Source: Thioalkalivibrio sp. ALJ7
Lineage (GTDB): Bacteria > Pseudomonadota > Gammaproteobacteria > Ectothiorhodospirales > Ectothiorhodospiraceae
Assembly (NCBI RefSeq): GCF_000376865.1
Contig: NZ_AQXQ01000012.1
Location: forward strand, 850,488-914,487
Length of the DNA: 64,000 bases
Direction of reading: 5' to 3'
Position numbers and translations under genes: made by a program. This document shows positions 36,679 through 46,900 of the stretch, piece after piece (position 1 is the stretch's first letter; each line of letters begins with the position of its first letter). The notes beneath the pieces were generated by a model. It was not told the origin of the DNA. It worked only from the letters and a program-made list of their open reading frames with translations, and did no database searches.

Positions 36679-37851
36679 ATGTCCGTACCCCACGAGGCCC
36701 TGGATTTCGAACGGCCGAGCATCTTCCGGCGCATTCAGCTGCGCGACTGGGCGTACTTCGCCCTTATGGTCGCCACGGGTGTGATTGCCTACTCGCTATA
36801 CGGTCACATGATGGACCGCTACGACGTTGGAGGCCTGATCCTAGCGGTCGTCGCCAGCTCCTGGATGGGCTGGTTCTGGCGGCCCTGGCAGGCATATTCG
36901 ATCATCGTCGGGTCCCTCGCACTGTTCAGTATCTGGATGTATGGCGATGACCTCACGCGAGGAGAAACCAACTTCTGGCTGAACTACATCGGCTCCGGTC
37001 AGGCCGGGGTGATGTGGATGAGCGTGATGCTCTACCTGGCCACCGCGGCCTACGTAATGGGTCTGTTCTCCAGCTCCACCTTCCCGAGCCGCGCCGGCGC
37101 GGCCTTCGCCTGGGTCGGCTCGGGTGCCGGCCTGATGGCACTGCTGGTTCGCTGGCGCGAGATCTACCTGACCGACCCGAGCTGGGGCTACATCCCGGTG
37201 GCGAACCTCTACGAGGTGTTCATCCTGCTCGCGCTGATGACCACGCTGATGTACCTGTACTATGAAAGCCGCACCGGTCAGCGGACCATGGGCGCGTTCG
37301 TGATGCTGGTGATTGCCGCATCGGTGACCTTCCTGCTGTGGTACGCCTACGATCGAGGGGCCGCAGAGATCGAACCGCTGGTGCCCGCTCTGAACAGCTG
37401 GTGGATGAAGATCCACGTGCCCACCAATTTCGTCGGGTACGGCGGCTTCGCCATCGCGGCCATGCTGGGCGTGGCGTACCTGGTCAAGCACCGCTTCGAA
37501 CGCACCCGTCCGGACGCCCCGATCACCCATCGGCTGCCCTCCAAGGACGCGCTGGATAGCGTGATGTACAAGGCAATCGCGATCGGTTTCGCCTTCTTCA
37601 CCATCGCCACGGTGCTCGGTGCCATGTGGGCGGCCGAGGCCTGGGGCGGCTACTGGACCTGGGACCCGAAAGAGACCTGGAGCCTGATCCTGTGGCTGAC
37701 CTATGCGTCCTGGCTGCACATGCGCTTCACCAAGGGCTGGCGCGGTCCGGTCATGGCCTGGTGGGCCATCATCGGCCTGTTCGTGACCACGTTTACCTTC
37801 CTGGGCGTGAATATGTTCCTGTCCGGGCTGCATTCCTACGGAGAGCTGTAA
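36679..37851 (+). CDS. ccsA: CcsA/CcmC-like heme-handling protein, System II
   Basis: Partner of CcsB; 390 residues with about ten transmembrane helices. The tryptophan-rich heme-binding WWD motif is clear in WAAEAWGGYWTWDPKETW (about residues 315-332). Conserved periplasmic histidines lie in KIHVPTNFVGY and near the C-terminus (LSGLHSYGEL). GGAGGAG upstream. Its stop codon is directly followed by the dsbA ATG. Confidence 0.94.
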   Translation: MSVPHEALDFERPSIFRRIQLRDWAYFALMVATGVIAYSLYGHMMDRYDVGGLILAVVASSWMGWFWRPWQAYSIIVGSLALFSIWMYGDDLTRGETNFWLNYIGSGQAGVMWMSVMLYLATAAYVMGLFSSSTFPSRAGAAFAWVGSGAGLMALLVRWREIYLTDPSWGYIPVANLYEVFILLALMTTLMYLYYESRTGQRTMGAFVMLVIAASVTFLLWYAYDRGAAEIEPLVPALNSWWMKIHVPTNFVGYGGFAIAAMLGVAYLVKHRFERTRPDAPITHRLPSKDALDSVMYKAIAIGFAFFTIATVLGAMWAAEAWGGYWTWDPKETWSLILWLTYASWLHMRFTKGWRGPVMAWWAIIGLFVTTFTFLGVNMFLSGLHSYGEL

Positions 37852-38484
37852 ATGAAGCGTCGTGAATTCATGGGGGCCCTGGGTGGGGCCGGCCTGCTGC
37901 TCGCCAGCGTCACCAGCCTGGCCGCGGAATTCCGCGAAGGTCAGCACTACCGAGCCATCCAGCCGCCGGTCGACACCGGCCTGGAAGACGGCAAGATCCA
38001 GGTCGTCGAGGTCTTCTGGTACGGCTGCCCGCACTGCTATTCCTTCGAGCCCAAGGTCCAGGCCTGGAAGCCCGAACTGGCCGACGACGTGCAGTTTGAA
38101 TACCTGCCGGCGCCGATGAACGACGTCTGGGCCCTGCACGCCCGCGTGTTCTACGCCGCCGAAAAACTGGGCGTGCTGGACGACGTCCACCAGGCGTTCT
38201 ACGACGCCATCCACGACCAGGGTCGACAGATGCGCTCGGAGAGCGCGATCCTGCGCTTCATCAACCAGCGCGGCCTGGACGCGGACGAGTTCCGCGAGAC
38301 CATGCGCTCGGACGAGATCCGGCGCCGTGTCGTGCAGGCCACCGAGGCCGTACAGGACTATGGAGTGGGCGGCGTGCCCACGCTGGTCATCAACGGCGAG
38401 GCCATCGTCTCCGCCAGCATGGCCGGCGGTCACGACGAGATGCTGGAGGTTGCTGACTACCTGATCGAACGTGCCCGCGGCTAA
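37852..38484 (+). CDS. dsbA: Thiol:disulfide interchange protein DsbA
   Basis: A 210-residue periplasmic oxidase introducing disulfides into exported proteins. A signal region with twin arginines (MKRREFMGALGGAG) precedes a thioredoxin fold with the CPHC active site (about residues 59-62) and cis-proline GVGGVPTLV. It starts immediately after ccsA (TAAATG), so it is co-translated with the cytochrome c system. Oxidation of apocytochrome CXXCH thiols must be balanced with heme ligation, which makes the grouping meaningful. Confidence 0.94.
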   Translation: MKRREFMGALGGAGLLLASVTSLAAEFREGQHYRAIQPPVDTGLEDGKIQVVEVFWYGCPHCYSFEPKVQAWKPELADDVQFEYLPAPMNDVWALHARVFYAAEKLGVLDDVHQAFYDAIHDQGRQMRSESAILRFINQRGLDADEFRETMRSDEIRRRVVQATEAVQDYGVGGVPTLVINGEAIVSASMAGGHDEMLEVADYLIERARG

Positions 38485-38529
38485 CGGGGCTACATCCCGC
38501 GTGGCCGGCACACGATTGGCCACGCGGCC

Positions 38530-40170
<1,641 letters not shown>

Positions 40171-40207
40171 CAACACGGACTTTCCCGCCAGCAGGAGAAC
40201 ACCCGCG

Positions 40208-41089
40208 ATGAGTTCGATCGCGCCCACGCATGACCACGCATCGGACCCTGCGTCCGACGTCTCCGGTTCGACTAACAACACCATCCCCGAACAGCTGGGC
40301 TACCAGCACGAACCCGGCAACCAGCGGTTGAGGCTACTGAGCTTCAATGCCCAGGTCGGCATTCACTCCTCCCGCCTGCACCACTACGTAACCAATAGTT
40401 GGAAACACGTGCTGCCCTACGGGGGGCGGATGGACAATCTCGACCGCGTGGCGCGCTTCATATCCGAATTCGACATCGTGGGCGTTCAGGAGCTGGATGG
40501 CGGGAGCCTGCGCAGCAACTTCGTCGATCTGGCGTCCTATCTCTCCGAACGGGCTCAGTTCCCCCATACCTATAACCGCATCAACCGCGATCTGGGCCAG
40601 TTCGCCAAACACTCCCTCGCGCTGTTCTCGCGCCTGGAACCGGATCGCGTCGAGATGCATCGGCTGCCCGGCGCTCTGCCCGGACGCGGGGCCATTGAGG
40701 CCCGCTACGCGATGGGGGATGGCGAGGAGCTGGTACTGTTCCTGCTGCATCTGGCATTGGGCAAGCGCACCCGAAAATCGCAGCTCGCCTACGTCGCCGA
40801 GCATATTCAGGACCTGCCACATGCCGTGGTGATGGGCGATCTTAACTGCCAGCAGGACAGCGTGGAGTTGCGCCAACTCATCGCTCGCACCGGTCTGATG
40901 GAGCCCATGGCCTGCCCCGCGACCTATCCCGCCTGGGATCCGCGCCTGGTGTTCGACCACATCCTGCTTACGCCCGACCTTCATGTAAGCGATGTCCGGG
41001 TCTACAACGTAGCGCTGTCCGACCATCTTCCGGTCGGCATCGAAATCGAGTTACCTCAACGCCAGGCCCTTCATGATCCATCGCACTAA
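40208..41089 (+). CDS. Endonuclease/exonuclease/phosphatase-fold protein
   Basis: A 293-residue soluble EEP-fold hydrolase. Motifs in order: LRLLSFNAQVG, DIVGVQELDGGS (metal Glu), MGDLNC (catalytic Asp/Asn), RLVFDHILLTP and ALSDHLPVGIEI (catalytic His). A ~35-residue unstructured N-terminus precedes the fold. No signal peptide. Substrate could be nucleic acid or a phosphoester lipid or sugar; not decidable here. It follows the ThDP enzyme by 37 bp. Confidence 0.86.
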   Translation: MSSIAPTHDHASDPASDVSGSTNNTIPEQLGYQHEPGNQRLRLLSFNAQVGIHSSRLHHYVTNSWKHVLPYGGRMDNLDRVARFISEFDIVGVQELDGGSLRSNFVDLASYLSERAQFPHTYNRINRDLGQFAKHSLALFSRLEPDRVEMHRLPGALPGRGAIEARYAMGDGEELVLFLLHLALGKRTRKSQLAYVAEHIQDLPHAVVMGDLNCQQDSVELRQLIARTGLMEPMACPATYPAWDPRLVFDHILLTPDLHVSDVRVYNVALSDHLPVGIEIELPQRQALHDPSH

Positions 41090-41179
41090 ACCGATCAAGA
41101 CATAGCAGTAGGCTTGAAGCAGTAGCATCCAACCCAATTCCGCGTTTAAATTGACGCGCCACCTTTCCGGGATTTCCCG

Positions 41180-42466
41180 ATGTCCGACAGCGACCTGCGC
41201 AAGACCATCATCGATCTGGAACGATCGCTGGACCGGGAACGTGCGGTACAAGATGCCACCCGCCGTGTAGCGTTGCGGTCTCTCGCCGTTGTAGCCGCCA
41301 AGGCACCCGCCCTGGAAGGCGCGGTGCGGGATCTGACCCGGGCGATCGAATCCGATCCCGGCGATACCGCCTGGCTGGACCGCCTGAGCGGACAGCTCGC
41401 GGATGCCGTCCGCTCCAGCGATCATCGTCAGGACCTGGCGGAGGGCATCCTGGAGGTCGTAAGGCGGGGTCTGAACGGGTTCGAGTTCCTCGATCCCGAG
41501 GTGGAGGCCCTGGCTCGCGCCGCCGACCGCCGCGACAAGGCCGAAATCGAACGCACCCTGGGCCGCCTGTTCTCGGTCCTGCACGACAAATGCAAGCAGG
41601 CCATGACCGAGCGCGAAGAGCTCACGGAAGTGGTGGGCGAGATCTGGCACCGGCTGGAGGATGTGGACACGGCCCTGTCCGAGGACGAGGCAAGGGGCCA
41701 GCGGGCCCGCGAGTCGGTGTCCGAGCTGCATGCCGGGATCTCCGGAGATGTGGAGCACATCAAGGGCCGGGTGGTCGACGTCCATGACCTGCCCACCCTG
41801 CGCACCGAAGTCACCCGCGGACTGGATCGCATGGTCGAGCGCGTTAGCGCCTTCCGTGACACACAAGAGAGTGAGCTTCTGGCTGCGCTGGAACGCAACC
41901 GCCTCCTGCGCTCCAAGGGCCGCAATCTGGAAACGCAAGTGCAAGCGCTGCGCAACCGGCTGGAACAAGCGCGCGCCGAGGCCACACGGGACAGCCTCAC
42001 CGGGCTGCCCAACCGCACCGCGTTTGAAGAGCGTCTACGCGACCTCCCCCGGGAGATCGAACGTTCCGGATCGGCCTCGCTGCTCGTCTGGGACATCGAC
42101 CACTTCAAGTCTATCAACGATGAATACGGCCACTCGGCAGGGGACAAGGTCTTGCGGGCGGTCGCCGAGATCCTGGCCGAAGGCGTCCGCGAGCCGGATT
42201 TCGTCGCGCGCTACGGTGGGGAGGAGTTCGTGATGATCATCCACCACGAACCCGGTGTCGCCGAGACCCAGGCCAACACCATCCGCGAGGCGGTGGATCG
42301 GCTGATCGTCCGCGCCGGGAAGAAGCGGCTCAAGGTCACGATCTCGGCCGGTCTGGCCGGGGTCGATCCCACCCATACGCCGGAGGCCATCTTCGATGCG
42401 GCAGACCACGCCCTGCTGCAGGCCAAGAAGCGGGGTCGGGACCGTATCGAAAGGGCCGGACCGTGA
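41180..42466 (+). CDS. Diguanylate cyclase with long N-terminal helical sensor domain
   Basis: A 428-residue soluble protein making c-di-GMP. The GGDEF domain is C-terminal (about residues 265-425): DSLTGLPNRTAFEERL, WDIDHFKSINDEYGHSAGD and the active site GGEEF (about 346-350). An RxxD inhibitory site (REPD) sits five residues before it, so product feedback is expected. The first ~260 residues are almost entirely helical, charged and coiled-coil-like, with no PAS, GAF or membrane segment recognised. The stop overlaps the next gene's GTG by 4 bp. Confidence 0.92.
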   Translation: MSDSDLRKTIIDLERSLDRERAVQDATRRVALRSLAVVAAKAPALEGAVRDLTRAIESDPGDTAWLDRLSGQLADAVRSSDHRQDLAEGILEVVRRGLNGFEFLDPEVEALARAADRRDKAEIERTLGRLFSVLHDKCKQAMTEREELTEVVGEIWHRLEDVDTALSEDEARGQRARESVSELHAGISGDVEHIKGRVVDVHDLPTLRTEVTRGLDRMVERVSAFRDTQESELLAALERNRLLRSKGRNLETQVQALRNRLEQARAEATRDSLTGLPNRTAFEERLRDLPREIERSGSASLLVWDIDHFKSINDEYGHSAGDKVLRAVAEILAEGVREPDFVARYGGEEFVMIIHHEPGVAETQANTIREAVDRLIVRAGKKRLKVTISAGLAGVDPTHTPEAIFDAADHALLQAKKRGRDRIERAGP

Positions 42467-43347
42467 GCGGCACGCAGGCCCCCAGCCTGATCTTTGGCGA
42501 GGCGCTGTTCGATGTCTTCCCCGACGGCACCCGGGTGCTCGGTGGCGCGCCCTTCAACGTCGCCTGGAACCTGCATCAACTGGGCCAGGCTGCCTGCTTC
42601 GTAGGTGGCATCGGAAACGACCGGGCAGGCCAGGAGATCCGTCAGCGGATGGCCGCCATCGGCATGGATGACCAAGGCCTGTACCGGCACCCTTCGGCCG
42701 CCACCGGGCAGGTGCGAGTCGAGCTTCAAGACGGCGAGCCCGCCTACACGATCGTCCCCGACCAGGCCTACGACGCGGTACCGGCGGACTGGGCCGAGCA
42801 ACTGCCCGACACCAGCCCACTCCTGTACCACGGCACCCTGGCGTTACGCTCCGGCAATCGCGACCTGCTGGAGCGGCTGCAGGCACGCGCCCAGAGCCGT
42901 TTTGTGGACGCCAACCTGCGCGCGCCCTGGTACGAAACGGACGACGTGCTGGCCCTGATACGTGGTGCCGACGTGGTCAAGCTGAACACCGACGAAGCCG
43001 CGATCCTGGCACCGGATGCAGCGGCCGAAGACCGCCCCTTCGTCCTGCTGGAACGCGCCCGCATCCGCTCGGCCCTGATCCTCACTCACGGTGCCGACGG
43101 CGCTGCGATCCACACCGTCGGCGGCGAGTCCAGGCAGGCTCCGGCCCCTGCGGTCGAAGGCTTCCGCGACGCGGTCGGTGCCGGCGATGCCTTCGCCAGT
43201 GTCGTCCTGCTGGGCATGCGGCAAGGCTGGGACTGGCCTGCCACCCTCGAACGCGCGCTGGTCTTCGCGGCAGCCGTCTGCACCCTGCAGGGCGCCACCA
43301 GCGACGACCCCGGCTTTTACCGGGACGCCCGCAGCCGCTGGGATTGA
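42463..43347 (+). CDS. PfkB-family carbohydrate kinase (fructokinase-like)
   Basis: A 294-residue sugar kinase. N-terminal part FGEALFDVFPDGTRVLGGAPFNVAWNLHQLG binds sugar. C-terminal DAVGAGDAFASVVL carries the catalytic Asp and anion hole. GTG start at 42463 overlaps the GGDEF stop (GTGA), so the two are translationally coupled. Fructokinase would fit sucrose turnover, a minor osmolyte in this group; this is inference. Confidence 0.9.
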   Translation: MSGTQAPSLIFGEALFDVFPDGTRVLGGAPFNVAWNLHQLGQAACFVGGIGNDRAGQEIRQRMAAIGMDDQGLYRHPSAATGQVRVELQDGEPAYTIVPDQAYDAVPADWAEQLPDTSPLLYHGTLALRSGNRDLLERLQARAQSRFVDANLRAPWYETDDVLALIRGADVVKLNTDEAAILAPDAAAEDRPFVLLERARIRSALILTHGADGAAIHTVGGESRQAPAPAVEGFRDAVGAGDAFASVVLLGMRQGWDWPATLERALVFAAAVCTLQGATSDDPGFYRDARSRWD

Positions 43348-43495
43348 GCGCGGACAAGGCCTGGCAACCTCTTTCGAGGCGGCCGTTGGCTGAACCGCCA
43401 GCCCATATCGACGGTTGCCGGGAATGCAAGTGACGGGGCTTGAGCCCTCCCACGCCTCGCGTAGCCGGGCACATATAAAATGGCCTATCAGCCAG

Positions 43496-43526
43496 CAAAG
43501 AAAAGGGCCAGCACGATGGCTGGCCC
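43496..43526 (-). terminator. Terminator of soxXA
   Basis: Read leftward, stem GGGCCAGC / GCTGGCCC with a 6-nt loop is followed by TTTTCTTT, about 50 bp past the soxA stop. The rest of 43348-43495 shows nothing recognisable. Confidence 0.88.
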
Positions 43527-43576
43527 GAAATAAAGACCCGTGTGAGGGGGTCTGGCTTCCCTGCGAGGAGGTTTGT

Positions 43577-44482
43577 TCAGTCGCGCGCGCTGGGTACGGC
43601 GACCTCGTAGCCGTTGCTGAGTGCGTTCAGGAAGACCTCGATGTCGTTGTAGGCGTCGGCCCCCAGCTCCAGGGGCTGCGTTCCCGAATTGCGATTGCAC
43701 TCGGTGAAACGCACCTGAAGGGATTGCAGTTCATCCTTGGTGCGGTAGGTGGGCCAGTGGGAGGCATCACCGTAGTGGGTGGTCAGCGCCTGCCCGCGTA
43801 GACGCTCACCGGCTGTTGTCGTATGGCAGCTTGCACACGCCATGTTCATCCGTCCGGTGCGTAGATGAAAGCGCTCCTGACCTCGCTCGTAGGCCTCCTT
43901 GAGCTCGCCTTCGCTGACGTCGATACGAATGGGCATGTCGTTGCTGTAGGTCGTGACATAAACCGAGATCGCGGAATTGTCGTAGCTGCCATGCTTGAGC
44001 GTCTTGCCCTGCTCGGCGGCGCAGTGCTCGATCATCATTTCGAGGTTCATGATCCGGTCCAGTTCTTCGTTGAACTGTGGGTAATGGTTGGCCCGCAGGC
44101 CGGTGAGGTCGCCGTCCTCTGCTCCGAGACAGGCTGCGAAGTCGCCGTTGCCGTTGAGTCCCGCGAACAGGTCGGCACCACGGTCTTCGGCCAGATGCCC
44201 TCCGTGGAAGGACTGGTCAAACGGCGGATCCATGAATTTCCAGTTGGTCTTCCATTGCTCGCTTTCGGACGAGACCATGTCGGGATCAACTGCCCCGCGG
44301 TCCTTCCAGTACGTGTAGGTCCCGGTGTGATCGTCCGACACATGCGGGTCATCGCCATAGTCCAGCATGGGCTGGTATTCGCGGTATACGGTTTCGTCGG
44401 CGATGGCCTGAACGATCCATGCCCCGGAGAGGGCGAGGGTCAGCACCGCTGCACTAGCGGTCGCAATCTGTTTTTGTTTCAT
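43577..44482 (-). CDS. soxA: SoxA, thiosulfate-oxidising cytochrome c subunit
   Basis: With SoxX it couples thiosulfate to the SoxYZ carrier in the periplasm. 301 residues with a signal peptide. One heme motif, CASCH (about residues 214-220), is present. The region where diheme SoxA has its N-terminal heme has only CLGAEDG and EHCAAEQG, a cysteine pair without CXXCH, so this is a single-heme SoxA. The catalytic cysteine is in FTECNRNSGTQPLELG (about residues 259-274), followed by the family ending EVFLNALSNG. It lies 22 bp after soxX. No soxYZ or soxB is in the window. Confidence 0.93.
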   Translation of the reverse strand: MKQKQIATASAAVLTLALSGAWIVQAIADETVYREYQPMLDYGDDPHVSDDHTGTYTYWKDRGAVDPDMVSSESEQWKTNWKFMDPPFDQSFHGGHLAEDRGADLFAGLNGNGDFAACLGAEDGDLTGLRANHYPQFNEELDRIMNLEMMIEHCAAEQGKTLKHGSYDNSAISVYVTTYSNDMPIRIDVSEGELKEAYERGQERFHLRTGRMNMACASCHTTTAGERLRGQALTTHYGDASHWPTYRTKDELQSLQVRFTECNRNSGTQPLELGADAYNDIEVFLNALSNGYEVAVPSARD

Positions 44483-44504
44483 TCTGAGTTCCTCCGATGC
44501 CGGA

Positions 44505-45059
44505 TTACTTGAGGGTGGCCATAAACGCCATCACGTGGTGGATTTCCTGTTCGGTGAGGTTCTTGAAGGCACCAAATGGCGGCATCAGCGTTCCCTCGAA
44601 GAACACGCGCGCGTCGTAGAGCATCTGGTAGGTGTACTCGTCAGGCAGGCCGCGGGCGGCGTAATCCGCCAGTGACGGTCCGACCGACCCGGTCTGAGCG
44701 ACGCCTTCAACGTGATGGCAGGCTACGCAGTTGCCCTCGGCGGTCGTCTTGAAGATCTCCTCGCCACGCTCCGCATCTCCGTCCACCGGGCCCTCGAACT
44801 CGACCTCGGTCGGCTCCGGCACACCGCGGTGATCGTCATAGCTGAGGGTCAGCCACTGGCGCAGATCACGCCCGTGCTCCCGCAGTTCATAGGTCCCCGC
44901 GTTTTCGGTCGGATAGGGCCAGGCCGTTTTTACGTCAAAGCCTTCATCGATCAGTGCATTACCCGGAAGTCCCGAAATCGAGTCCGGCGTATCAGCTACG
45001 GCGAATGGCACGGCCAGCATTGTCAGACCGCCGGCCAGAAACAGCGCGCTCCTCATCAT
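44505..45059 (-). CDS. soxX: SoxX, monoheme cytochrome c subunit of SoxXA
   Basis: A 184-residue periplasmic partner of SoxA that accepts electrons from thiosulfate conjugation. Signal peptide (MMRSALFLAGGLTMLAVPFAVA). Heme motif CVACH (about residues 112-116) and the distal methionine region GTLMPPFGAFKNLT near the C-terminus. AGGAG lies nine bases before the first of two tandem ATGs. Promoter features upstream indicate sigma-54 control. Confidence 0.93.
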   Translation of the reverse strand: MMRSALFLAGGLTMLAVPFAVADTPDSISGLPGNALIDEGFDVKTAWPYPTENAGTYELREHGRDLRQWLTLSYDDHRGVPEPTEVEFEGPVDGDAERGEEIFKTTAEGNCVACHHVEGVAQTGSVGPSLADYAARGLPDEYTYQMLYDARVFFEGTLMPPFGAFKNLTEQEIHHVMAFMATLK

Positions 45060-45139
45060 GGTGGGTTTCTCCTGTTGTTTTTGGTTTCGTCTGGGCCCGC
45101 ATGACGCACGGACGCGGCGCCCGGCCCAACGTCACCCAT

Positions 45140-45156
45140 TGCAGGGCGCGTGCCAA
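45140..45156 (-). promoter_or_regulatory. Sigma-54 (-24/-12) promoter of soxXA
   Basis: Read leftward, TTGGCACG-CGCC-CTGCA matches the consensus TTGGCACG-N4-TTGCA at all but one scored position (C for T). GG and GC lie at the obligatory spacing. It predicts a transcript start near 45129, about 70 bp before soxX. Its position downstream of two operator palindromes supports it. Confidence 0.75.
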
Positions 45157-45208
45157 TCAATGAATTCCAGCGAGAATGCGGTCGGAAGAGGAAAGCGCGG
45201 ACGGCATT

Positions 45209-45258
45209 CGGGGCGTTTAGCCCGTGCCCATGGTGGGCGCCTGGGGCAAAATGCCCCA
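45209..45258 (-). promoter_or_regulatory. Paired enhancer operators upstream of soxX
   Basis: The strong site TGGGGCA-AAA-TGCCCCA (45242-45258) is a perfect 7-bp palindrome. A weaker site CGGGGCG-TTT-AGCCCGT lies at 45209-45225. Centres are 33 bp apart (about three helical turns), 76 and 109 bp upstream of the -12 element. The same pair at the same spacing occurs upstream of the beta-propeller gene. The likely binder is the NtrC-type regulator encoded at 45341-46822. Confidence 0.75.
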
Positions 45259-45340
45259 CAGGCGGGGCGTCATCCGTACAGTGGCCCACCCATCACATAC
45301 GCAAGAGATTCCAGACCCAAAAGCCCGGGTCCGCACAATC

Positions 45341-46822
45341 TCAGAGCGGTGGTTCGAACGGGTCCTTCGGGGAAGCGCCACGCGGATCGTCCTTCCACGC
45401 GGCGAGCTTGCGCAGCAGGGTCTTGTAGTCGATGCCCAGCACCCGGGCGGCCTGGGCCTTGTTGTTGCCGGTCTCGCGGAGCACCGCCTCGATGTAGCGG
45501 CGCTCGACGGCGGCCAGCGTTGCACCCGTATCGCCGGGGTCGGGCAGACCGGGCTCCGCGCCGGCCCGCCAGCCTCCGCCGCCAATGGCATCGGGAAACA
45601 CGCCCAGCGGCAGGCTGGTCAGCCCGTCGGGGCACAGGATCACGGCCTGTTCGATGAAGTTCTCCAGTTCCCGCACATTGCCCGGCCACTCATAGCCGAG
45701 CAGGGCGCTGATGGCCTCTGGGGCAAGGCGCCGCACTACCGGTCGTCCGTGGGTGCGGGCATAGCGCTGCACGAAGCTCTCGGACAGCTCGGGGATGTCT
45801 TCCGTGCGATCCCGCAGTGGCGGCAGCTGCACGCCGAGGACATTGATCCGGTGGAACAGGTCGCGCCGGAAGGTTCCCTCCTCGACCGCCTGTTCCAGCG
45901 GCTGGTTGGTGGCGGTAACCAGCCGGAAATCCAGCGGGCGATCCTCGGTGCAGCCGAGCGCCCGCACGCTGCGGTTCTGGAGGGTCCGTAACAGCTTGGC
46001 CTGAAGGCCCAGGGGCATGGCGTTGATTTCGTCGAGGAACAGGACGCCGCCGGAGGCCTCGACCAGCAACCCCGGATGATCGCGGTCGGCCCCGGTGAAT
46101 GCGCCGCGTCGATACCCAAACAGCTCCGCCTCGGCCAGGTCCTGGGGAATCGCGGCCACATTGATGGCCACGAAGGGCCCACGCCCCGCATGCAGCGCCT
46201 GCGCCACGAGTTCCTTGCCGGTGCCGCTCTCGCCTTCGATCACGACGTTGGCCTGGGTGTCACGGACCTTGAGGATCCATTCGCGCAGGCGCTGCATGAT
46301 CGGGCTGGAACCGCGCAACGCACTCAGGCAGGGGTCGCAGGACTGGGCTGAGCGGGTGGCTCGATCGGCGCGCAGTCGCAGGTCATGGGTGCGCTGCACC
46401 TTCGCCAGCATCAGCTCGATGTTCTCGGGCCGAAACGGTTTGGGGAGAAAGTCGAAGGCACCCATGCGCACGGCTTCGACCGCATTTTCCAGACTGGCGT
46501 AGGCACTGATGACGACCACCGGGAGGTCGGGGTCGCGCTCCTTGACGGTCTGGATCACGTCGAAGCCATCGCGACCCGGCATCATGAGATCGGTCAGGAC
46601 CAGATCCGGCTCCACCTCCTCCAGCGAGTCCTCCAGAGCAGACGCGTCGCTGTTCAGTGTCACCTCGTAGCGTCCACTGTCCTTGATGGCCCAGCTCAGC
46701 ATGCGGGCCACATCAGGCTCGTCCTCGAGTACGAGGACCCGGATCGGCCTTGCCGCATCCCCATGGTGGATGGGCGATGCGGACGTTGATTCATTGAGGG
46801 GGATGGATGGAGATTCAGGCAT
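45341..46822 (-). CDS. NtrC-family sigma-54 response regulator, proposed regulator of soxXA
   Basis: A 493-residue activator. Receiver domain with LVLEDEPD and phospho-acceptor D78 (LVLTDLMMPG). AAA+ domain with GESGTGKE, intact sigma-54 loop GAFTGA, FLDEINAMP and the arginine finger region. Fis-type HTH: VLRETGNNKAQAARVLGIDYKTLLRKL. It has an N-terminal extension of ~25 residues before the receiver. soxXA lies directly downstream in the same direction. The partner kinase (47965-49665) is divergent, beyond the PstS-like gene. It is not NtrC itself, which is at 23138-24574. Confidence 0.93.
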   Translation of the reverse strand: MPESPSIPLNESTSASPIHHGDAARPIRVLVLEDEPDVARMLSWAIKDSGRYEVTLNSDASALEDSLEEVEPDLVLTDLMMPGRDGFDVIQTVKERDPDLPVVVISAYASLENAVEAVRMGAFDFLPKPFRPENIELMLAKVQRTHDLRLRADRATRSAQSCDPCLSALRGSSPIMQRLREWILKVRDTQANVVIEGESGTGKELVAQALHAGRGPFVAINVAAIPQDLAEAELFGYRRGAFTGADRDHPGLLVEASGGVLFLDEINAMPLGLQAKLLRTLQNRSVRALGCTEDRPLDFRLVTATNQPLEQAVEEGTFRRDLFHRINVLGVQLPPLRDRTEDIPELSESFVQRYARTHGRPVVRRLAPEAISALLGYEWPGNVRELENFIEQAVILCPDGLTSLPLGVFPDAIGGGGWRAGAEPGLPDPGDTGATLAAVERRYIEAVLRETGNNKAQAARVLGIDYKTLLRKLAAWKDDPRGASPKDPFEPPL

Positions 46823-46900
46823 CGGAGTTCCGGGTTGGGTTGGACGTGCGACTGGGAAACGGTGTAGAACAAAAGCTCAACGCTTGAAAAGAGTCTATGC

